The notes beneath the pieces are model-generated. The model had not been told where the DNA came from and searched no databases. It was given only the letters and a program-made list of their open reading frames with translations. Positions 50,021-60,200 of a DNA stretch of 64,000 nucleotides are shown piece after piece. Both the position numbers and the translations under genes were made by a program. The stretch is from Asterias rubens. Lineage: Eukaryota; Echinodermata; Asteroidea; Forcipulatida; Asteriidae. How positions within the stretch are numbered: position 1 is the stretch's first letter; each line of letters opens with the position of its first letter. The DNA lies in the NCBI RefSeq assembly GCF_902459465.1, contig NC_047083.1, positions 3,716,523 to 3,780,522 on the forward strand, written 5' to 3'.

Positions 50021-50027
50021 GACTCTC

Positions 50028-50101
50028 CCCATTACTCCCCAGTAAGGTGGTATGCTTATAATTATTTTAAAGTAATTACCAATAGTGTCCACTGCCTTTA
50101 A
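50028..50101 (+). mobile_element. TTAA-MITE family A, right end only
   Basis: CTCTCCCCATTACTCCCCAG to GTGTCCACTGCCTTTAA. Confidence 0.65.
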
Positions 50102-50429
50102 CAAAACTTTAGACCACAAAATTAATGAGAAACAGCTTACACGCTTTATGCCACTTTTTTAAATGCAGCGCAATTCGGTTCTGAACAAAAATTCATTACA
50201 TGCCTTAACCATTTTAGTTGGACCATCATGCACCTTATTAAACAGTTAACGTTTGTGCAATGGGTATTTGCAAAAAGGTCTGTATTACCCTTAAAGGTAT
50301 GGTCATGCTTAGTTAATGACCCTGAATTGTGTAATTTTATCCGAACGCTTACTTGTGTAAAAAAAATGGTAGTAAGCATCCTGCAATATTATTTTGTTTG
50401 AACTGCCTCCATTGATTAGAAATCAATAA

Positions 50430-50705
50430 ACAATTTGTGACCATCCACCACCAATAGGCTGTAAAGTTGCGCTTGCACATTGCAGAGCCTATTAAATTGT
50501 TTGGGTTTTCAAGAAATCTTTGAGAAATCTGAATAAAAAAGTAGGTGGCCTTGAGAAATCATCACTTCGTCAAGAAAAGTCTGATTTAAATGTGGATGGT
50601 ATCATTTTGAAGCTGATTACACACTCTCTCCAAAAATGCATTGAGCCCATAACAGTAAAAGTGTCAACTTTACAGCCCATTGGTGGTGGATGGTCACATT
50701 TGTTG
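50430..50705. mobile_element. Inverted-repeat element
   Basis: TTGTGACCATCCACCACCAA and GGCTGTAAAGTTG at the left; CAACTTTACAGCCCATTGG and TGGTGGATGGTCACATTTG at the right. Confidence 0.6.
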
Positions 50706-50999
50706 ACAAATTTGAACCCATCATGGCATGGCTCTTCAATAACTATTCTGTTTTTTTCGCTTAGTTGTCAATTGCAGGTAATTATTTTCAATATAAAAAG
50801 ACTTTACAACTTTGTCTCCCTGTGGATGAATTCAGGAGACAAACAAAATCTTCGAGCTTTGGCGAAATAGCCACTCAAGATTGTTAATTTATCAAAACAT
50901 GAAAGGACTTTACAAAATTCAGAAATAATTATCTGTAAAACATGATGGTTCAAATTGTTATGCTTATATTTTATGAGATTAATTGGTCCAAGATGGCCG

Positions 51000-51275
51000 T
51001 GAAACCCCAGCCATGATTGGTCAACCTTCATCTTCAGATCAGCAACCCCAAGTTAGGCCTCAAGTGATTGGACAATTTACAGCAAGACTCAGTAAGGCCT
51101 CTTCTGATTGGTTCATTCTCCTCTTCAAGTGAAACACCAAACGTGATTGGTCAGCCTTCATCTTCTGATCAGCAAACCCCAAGTAAGGCCTCATGTGATT
51201 GGTCAACCTCCAACTCCTCTGCAGCAACTCTCAGTAAGGCCTCATCTAATTGGTTCATTCTCCTCTTCCGAGTTC
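51000..51275. repeat. Minisatellite of about 140 bp covering the TWNK stop codon
   Basis: Alternating blocks: TGATTGGTCAACCTTCATCT, GATCAGCAACCCC, AGTAAGGCCTC and GATTGGTTCATTCTCCTCTTC recur about twice in full. The block with the TWNK stop (TCA of TTCATTCTCC at 51255) is repeated at about 51108-51135. Confidence 0.7.
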
Positions 51276-54200
51276 ATCCTCCTGCCTGCTGTCCAGCACA
51301 AACTCCTCAAACAATTCATACGACTCGTCGGATTGGCCGGCTTCGCCAGGCTTACTAGTCTTCCCACCAGCCGTTTTTCTGCTTCGCAGTTTAGACGGTG
51401 CAGACATTGTCAGTGATTCTTTGTTGAAGTGCAATGGCATTATACCAAGGTCTCCATCAAACCGGTTCTTCACAACCTGAAAAGAGTTTATCACAAAAGA
51501 TAATGTCAAGAAAGAATTTAAAATGAAGACTTATGTAGTCAAGAAAATTGCTTTTAAAGCCATTATACACTTTCTGTAAACAGTATTGTCCAAGTCCCAC
51601 ACTTCGTGTATCACAACTTCTATATCAAATAACAAACCTGTGAAAATTTAGGCTCAATCGGTCATCGGAGTCTGGAGAAAATAACGGGAAAACCCACCCG
51701 TGTATCCGCACGTTTCGCCGTGTCATGACATGTGTTTAAAATAAATCCGTAATTCTCGCTAACGAGAATTGATATTGTTTTACTGTTTTCTCAAAAAGTA
51801 AAGCATTTCATGGAATAATATTTCAAGGGAAGTCTTTCACCACTACCTTCTGTAAACCCTGTAAGTTATTTGTAAATCTGTGAACTTTTTTTTTCTTTCT
51901 GTGCCGAAAGGGTCCAATGGCTTTAAAGACACCCTAAAAACGCATGAGTTGGGACACACCAAGTGAGAACACTGGTCTTCGGCAATAACCAAACCTGTTA
52001 CAGATGCAGTGCATCTCACCAAGTAAGTTGTTATGGTACTTAATAATGGAGTATTTACCAAACCATGATAGTACCTTTAATCTTTAAGACACTGGACACT
52101 ATTGGTAATAGTTGTCAAAGACCAATCTTCTCACTTGGCGTATCTCAACAAATGCATCAAATAACAAACCTGTGAAAATTAATTAAGCTCAATTGGTTGT
52201 CGAAGTTGCGAGATAATAATGAAAGAATAAACACCCTTGTCACACGAAGTTGTGTGCTTTCAGATGCTTGAGCTTGAGACATAAAAAATTAAATGTTCAG
52301 GTCTCAAAATCAAATTCGCGGAAAATTACTCCTTTTTCAAAAACTACGTTACTTCAGAGGGAGCCGTTTCTCACAATGTTTTATACTATCAACAGCTCCC
52401 CATTACTCGTTACCAAGTAAGGTTTTATGCTAATAATTATTTTTTTAGTAATTACTAATAGTGTCCAGTGCCTTTAAGGCCTTCTCTGCCCAAACTTCTT
52501 AAAATAGCACTGAATTGTTATGTCACCTTAATCCAACAAATACTTTGGAAAAAAACTACGATCTGATTCATCCAACTTTTCAGCATGTCCTGAAATTTTA
52601 AATTGTTTATTCCTTCGACACGTAAACACGTATGATACCATATGGTGTATACATGGCACTACCAGGCACCGCCATATTTGGGCAGGAAATTCTGGGCCAA
52701 ATGTTTACAAGCAAAGACTGGTTGTCATGGGTTACAAATTCCTGGCCCTTCTTGGGACAAATAATGCACTCAATAGGTTTTGGATACATACGCTTACAAT
52801 TGTAGGTGAAATACAAGATTAGAAGACTATGTACACGTAGGGTGTCATGGCAGAGTGGTTAAGAGCATCAAATTCAGATTCTGGTGGTTAAGTCATCGGA
52901 GTATGGGTTCGAATCCCAGTCAAGACACTTATGCTCTCGAGCAAGATTTTTTACTATAATTGCTTCTCTTCAGCCATGGGGTATAAATGGGTACCAGCTA
53001 GGGTAGAGGTTGTTATTGTTTATGAAAAAGCCTTTGGAGTGCTAACATTGCCCAGGGAGCTGAGAAAGATTAAAGGAATGTTGTTGGCCCAATAACCAGG
53101 GCACTAATGTCAAGTGCATTGAGATGGATATTGTGAAATGTGGTAGACCGCTTGACCACGACATGTAACAAAATGTTATTTTCAGGGAACTTGATCCTAT
53201 TTCCAAGGCATACCTGGATGTATTTTCGTCCCCTGAGAGCCGTCAGTCTCTGATCCTGCAGAATCAAGACATTATCCGCTTCTTGTGATGCTTTGGCGCT
53301 CCCGAAGATGGACGCTGTCTGCAACTCCTCAGAAGCATTTTCCTAAAAGATGGGCAAAATTATTCTCTTGTTCGATACAACTGACACACAATAATAATAC
53401 TTCAGCCTGGGCAACCAGCTACTGATTGCTGAGTCGAGTCGCGTAGCGACTACTGTTTTTCGTCTACTCGGTTAAACGTGCTGCCACAACTACTACGAAA
53501 ATAGTCCCGACTAGCTGCTTGGTGAACCAATTGTACCAGTCATGACTTATCAAGACAAAGTAATTTACTTACAAAACACATTCAGACATCAGTGACACAA
53601 TCCTTCAATTCTTTCAGCTTGAATTTTACTTTATTGCGCTTGCGGCACACATTGCCACAGTGCATCTTGAGAATTAAAAATTACTCGAGACTAGTGTCGT
53701 AGTCGCAACTGTTTGCGTAGTAATTGTCACTAGTCACCCATGCCTGATTGTCTTTAAGCATTTATGTCTCGTTACTTACCTTCCGTGGGTGAATCACAAC
53801 AGTCACATGACAGTTGTTGGCGGTCGCAAACTTGCGGAACGCAGCGATGATGTTATCATACATGGCAAAGCGCTCCATCATGAACTGCTTCTCAGAGTAG
53901 CCCACCATGAACTGCAAGTTGTCTATAACTATGTGCTCAATGTCATGGACATACACCGCGTGCGACATGGCCTACAATTTATAAAATGAAAAATTAAAGG
54001 CAGTGGACACTATTGGTAACTACATGTACTCAAGATAATTATTAGCATAAAACCTTTCTTGGCGACGAGTAATGGGGAGAGGTTGATGGTATAAAACATT
54101 GTAAGAAACAGCTCCCTCTGAAGTGCCATAGTTTTCGAGAAAGAATTTGATTTTGAGACCTCATATTTAGAACTTGAGGTCTCGAAATCAACCACCATCT

Positions 54201-57200
54201 AAACGCACACAACTTCGTGTGACAAGGGTATTTTTTTCTTTCATTATTATCTCGCAAGTTCGATGACCGATTGAGCTCAAATTTTCACAGGTTTGTTATT
54301 TTTTGCATATGTTAAGATACACAAACTGTGAAGGCTAGTCTTTGACAATTACCAATAGTGTCCACTGTCTTTAAAAACGTCAGTAGGCGCAATATAATGA
54401 GAAGATAACAAACGTGAATAAGAAAAGGACAATGAAAATGTCTTAAAGGCACTGACTCATTTAGAAATTGTCAAAGACCTGTATTCTCACTTTACTTGGT
54501 GTATCTCAACATAATGCATAAAATAACAAACCTGTGAAAGTTTGAGCTCAATCAGTCATTGAAGTTTCAAGAAAATAATGAAAGAAAAAACACCCTTGTT
54601 GCACAAATTTGTGTGCTTTCAGATATTGCATAACAATAGTAATGTTTCTTTTCTCAAACCAAAATTATTTTAATACTTTTTCAGTAAGTTTCCGTAGTGG
54701 TTTTATTATTTGATAACAGAAGAAACTACGATTCAATTAAATCCTGTTGAATTGCGGGCATGACTGCCAAGTTGGCTCTCTCTCCCTTTTAGACCGATTC
54801 TAACGCGATCTAGCACTCGGGACAACTCAATTGGAATTCTAAATCCCCTTTAATCCCATGGACTTAAGCCACCAACCATCGAGGGATTAAAGAATGATAT
54901 TCAATAATCTAGCGTATCCCAACGCGGTTCCGATTAAGTCAGCTTCCGATAAAAACAGGAAGATGTTGATGCGGGGCTGTCTCGTAAACACAAACTGGTG
55001 CAGGGAGATTTGGGGATTATTCCATTTCTGCCGGGAGGGAGGAAATACAGGATTTCCTGTGAAAGTTAAATTGCTTCAAGATCTTAATACAAAAGTGGAG
55101 CAAGGAGTCAGTGCTCACTTCTAGTCAATGCCAACTAGTGTTACACAACTCAGACCATGGCCCATTTTCATAAAGCTGTTAAGCAGAAAAATACTGCTTA
55201 GCAAAATTCTATGCTAAGCAAAATATGAATGGGGCACCACCAGTCACAACAATGTAAACTTTAAGTACCTTTAGCTGGTAACCAGTTTTTTGTTTAGCAA
55301 TGCTTGTCTGTGCTTAGCAATGTTTTGGTGCTTACATGCTTTATGAATTGGGCTCTGATGCTAGGTTTCTAAAAGGGCACCAAGGCATTTTCTCCTTGGT
55401 ACAGAGAACACTTCTACTGGGGCATTTCAAGGGCACCAAGGCAATGACCAGGGGGCATTGAGGCAAACGCCTTTGCTGCCTCCGTGAAGTATCAGGAATG
55501 ATGCTTGACGCAACTCAGACCTGATGCTTGGTTTCTGCATAGCTTGCTCTATGGTTGTTGAGGGGGCAAGGGCATCAAGGCATTTTTCTCCTTTGTAAAG
55601 GGTACCTTTATGAGGAAAATTCTATTGGGGCACCAAGTTGTTACTATGTCCACTCCATTTGCACACAGTTAAAGCCTGTTTGGCCAAAAAAAACTCAGAA
55701 CGATGGGGGCTTTAGGAACAATATTGTCATGTACCTACCTCTATAACCGTCTTGAGTGTATGCTGACCGTGGAATGTCATGAAAAATAACGGAAGTCTCT
55801 CAAACTTGTCGGCCCACTTGTCGAACTTCTCAATATTCTTTTCAAGATTTAACCTGCAGAAAACAAAAACCAAAGGACTGTGGCTGGAGAATTCATTCAA
55901 TTAAAGCCATTGGACACTTTCGGTAAACAGTAGTGTCCAACAAAGGCCCACACTTTGTGTATCACAACTTGTATATAAAATAACAAACCTGTTCGTTTTA
56001 CTGTTTTCTCAAAAAGTAAAGCATTTCATGGAATAATATTTCAAGAGAAGTCTTTCACCATTACCTTCTGTAAACCCTGTAAGTTGTTTGTAAATCTGCG
56101 AATTTTTGTTGTTGTTTCTGTACCGAAAGGGTCAAATGGCTTTAAAACAACCCAACAGTTCCAAAAACTAAAGGTATTCTTTACCTTTGAATACATTTAC
56201 TGAGTGTCATATATTGGGTCTCAGAATTCATAACTTCAATAACCTCTTGCTGTATAAAATGTATTACTAAGCGCCTTGAGTACCTTGTTGGTAGATACAT
56301 GTGCTATATAAGACTTTGATATAATTATTGTTATATTGAACGCTACTTACTGAGCAAACTGAGTCAGCATAACCTTAGCAAGACGAATGTTTTGAATTTC
56401 AAAGCTTCCCCAAAGTGTGTTGACCTGTTAATAAAGGAGACAAGATTGAAGAAAATACCTCTACTGCCCTCTTGTGGTTGGAACGAGAAAGTGTTTTTAA
56501 TATTCAAGAGAAAACCAAATAGATTGCTCGAGATTGCAAAGTATGGCTTTTAAAACTAAGATAAACAGTGAGTAGAAAATAGGAAAGCTTACACTGCACG
56601 CTTATCCAATGAAATCATTGTGTCCAATGAAATCTCTGGTGCCTGTAAAAACCAACACCTGTCTTTATCCTTGCAGATTAAGACAGGGGACCAGTCTACC
56701 CTGATCTTAGCTTTTTGTGAAATCGGCCCCTGGGGGTCAATTTAACAAAGAAAGTCCTAACTCAGGACTAGTCCTAGGAGATATTAAAAACACAGGGACA
56801 CTATTGGTATATTGTCAAAGGCCAGTCTTCTCACTTGGTGTATCTCAACATATGCATAAAATAACAAACCTGTGAAAATTTGAGCTTGATTGGTCGTCAG
56901 AGTTGTGAGAAAACTATGAAAGAAAAAACACCCTTGTCACATGAAGTTGTGTGCTTTTAGATGCTTGATTTCGAGACCTCAAATTCTAAATCTGAGGTCT
57001 CGAAATCAAATTCGTGGTAAATTACTTCTTTCTCGAAAACTCAGTCACTTCAGAGGGAGCCGTTTCTCAAATTGTTTTATACTATTAATCTCTCCCCATT
57101 ACTCGTTACCAAGTGAGGTTTTATGCTGATAATTATTTTGAGTAATTACAAATAGTGTCCACTGCCTTTAAGGCTAGTCCGAAAGTTAAGACAAGTAAGG

Positions 57201-60200
57201 AAATCCACCCATGGATACCTATGAAGAAAAATTTCCAACTTTTATGAGAAAAAACTTCTGAATATAACACACCCCTTGAGTGCATAGATCGAGTGAATAC
57301 TCGGCCATAAATGTTGTCTTTCCGGATCCAGTCGGCCCAGTGAAGACCGAGAGCTCACCGCGGCGATGACCCTTCAGCATCTTGTTGAGAAGGGGGAATC
57401 TTTTCCACTGAAGAAACAAAATTTGAAAAAGAAAAAATTGAATCATTCTCTCTTTATTCATATGAGGCATGACAAGAGCACGAGGTGAAGAAGTCAAACC
57501 ATTTATATCTAAAGGCAGTGGACACTAGTTTTTCTTACTCAAAATAATTGCTAGCATAAAAACTTACTTTTGTAATAAGCAATGGAGAGATGTTGATCGT
57601 ATAAAACATTGTGAGAAACAGCTCCCTCAGAAGTAACATAGTTTTTGCGAACGAAGTTTTTCTCCAACAATTTTGATTTCGAAATCTCAAAATTAGAATT
57701 TGAGGTCTCGAAATCAAGCATCTGAAAGCACACAACTTTGTGTGACAAGGGTGTTTTTTCTTTCAATATTATCTCGCAACTTTGATGACCGATTGAGCTC
57801 AAATTTTCACAGGTTTGTTATTTTATGCATATGTTGAGATACACCAAGTGAGAAGACTGGTCTTGGACAATTACTAAATGGTGTCCAGTGTCTTTAAAGC
57901 AGTTCTATGAAGTCGGGCCCTGGCTGGCATGCCTGGTAAAAGATATTTCTTGAGGAACTTGAAACTGACCTTGACCCCAGCGACCTGCTCAGCGTGAGAC
58001 AATTCTCCCAGCACCTCCTCTCGTAACGACCGGAACGAAACGATGGCTTTGTGGCTGATAGGGCTCGCCTGCTTCAAAATGCTGCCGAGGCTTAATCCTT
58101 GTTGCAGGGCCACGAGTGCTGGCGGATGGCCATCCAGGGGTCTTTGGGAACATGGATAATAATTAGGTGTGTGATTAATGTTTTTCGGACTTATCCATGA
58201 TGCAGGGCCAACTGCGGTGGGAGATGGCCATCCATGGGTATGTAAGAACATGGATAAAAATGAGGTTGACTTGTTGAGTTTAAATACTTGTCAATCTTAA
58301 GCCTGTTAAAAGACTCATTTTGTTGCATGGCGTGTCCGAGCTGTCAAGCAAACCGAACTCAAGCTCTGGTGTTTCTGATCAGCAGAGTGTGGGTTCGAAC
58401 CCTGCTCGTGTCTCTTTGAAAGAGATACTTCACCATAATTGCTTCTTCCTTCGGACTGGACATTAAGCCGTAGGTCCATCTCTTTTTTACACAACACACG
58501 GGACCAACGGTTGTACGTCCCATCCAAAGGACGAAGCATCATGGTTAAGTGTCTTGCTAAAGGGCACAGGTGTCACGACTAGGAATCGAACCCACACTCT
58601 GCTGATCAGAAACAACAGAGTATGAGTCCGGTGCTCTTAACTGCTAGGCCACAACACGCCAACAAGGGAAACAGACTGGGTAAAATTGAATACAGAAAGG
58701 TTGCCTAGAGCAGGACTAGGTTGTATTCACGATCTAGGTCAAAAGGTCAACCGAAACTTATTGATCGTACCATCTCAAGATGAACCTCACCTGATGAAGT
58801 GACAGCGTTTGGTGTTAAGCTTTCTTGCAAACTGCTTAGCAGCCTCCCAAGATCTCATATCATTTCCAAACCATAATGTGATCTGATTCAACTGTTCTAG
58901 CAGAGGCAGGGTCTGAATAAGGAATAAGTAAATACGAAATTGAAACCACAAATTTTTACACAATTCTTAAAAATGGAAAAGGAAAACTGAATTGTTTATT
59001 CGGTTTGCAGAAACACTGTGTGTGTATCTTTTTAGCTAAGTAGATTTGTTCTTTGAGAACTTGCTATTCATTCATATTTGATGAGAAATAAATAAAGCTA
59101 ATTTCCCATTTGGAGTTCATTGCTCAGTGAGCGGTTTTTTTTTGTTTTTTTAAATCGATGTCATGCACAAATGTGTAATTCGCTACTTTCTTGCGACGAA
59201 GATGGCCGGTCAATCTCAAACTTCAACAGGTTTCTCAGTTTATGTATATGGTGGATTACATAAAGTGCTTACACTGCCAGCAACTGTTTTGTAAGCAAAA
59301 ACCAATTCTGTAATGTTCCCGTACACAAACGTTTTTGAAAGGGCAAGGGCACCAAGGCATTTTCTCTTTGACAAAGGGCACCCTATGAGGAAAATGTAAA
59401 TTTCTAGTGGAGCATTTCAATTCACCAAGGCCACGGCAAGGGGCAACAGAGGCAATTTCCTTTGTTGCCTCCGCGAAGTATCGGGGCTGAACTTTTATTG
59501 TGAGATGACCTTACCTCTTGTGGGAGTGACGCACTACCATTTGGCAGGGCCAAGACAGTCTGCCCCGTCGTCTGATACACAGCAAGAGCATCCAAGACGT
59601 TTGACACGAGAACTATCTCTGCATCCCTATGGCCAATGAGATGAAATCCAAACAAACCAGTCTGTACATGTCTGGAAAAGACAATAAAAAAAAAAAACAT
59701 GAAAAAACAGTGACACATCAAATAAATGTCTCTTTAACCCTTTCATGTACCATTTATTTAGAGATAAATTGACCATGTACACATTGCTATTTAAGTTGTT
59801 TCTTTTGCAAATGGCAACCCCCCCTCTCCCCCTCCCAAAAAAAACCCCCCAAAACAGGGTTCTTTTACATGCCTTACACAACACACAGGACAAACGGCTT
59901 TATGTCCCATCCAAAGGACGAAGCATCATGGTTAAGTGTCTTGCTAAAGGGCAAAGGTGTAACGACTAGGAATCGAACCCACACTCTGCTGATCAGAAAC
60001 AACAGAGTATGAGTCCGGTGCTCTTAACATTTATTTAGAGATAAATTGACCATGTACACATTACTATTTAAGTTGTTTCTTTTGCAAATGGCAACCCCCC
60101 CCCCCCTCTCCCCCCCCCCCAAAAAAAAAAAAACCCCAAAACAAGCCACAATAGCACCCTCAAGAGTCCTGTTTCCCATTCGTGCGGCCTTCACATTTTT

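Noticed and set aside
50520..50870. 116-codon plus frame near the TWNK 3' end
   Set aside because: Overlaps an inverted-repeat element and has no known domain.
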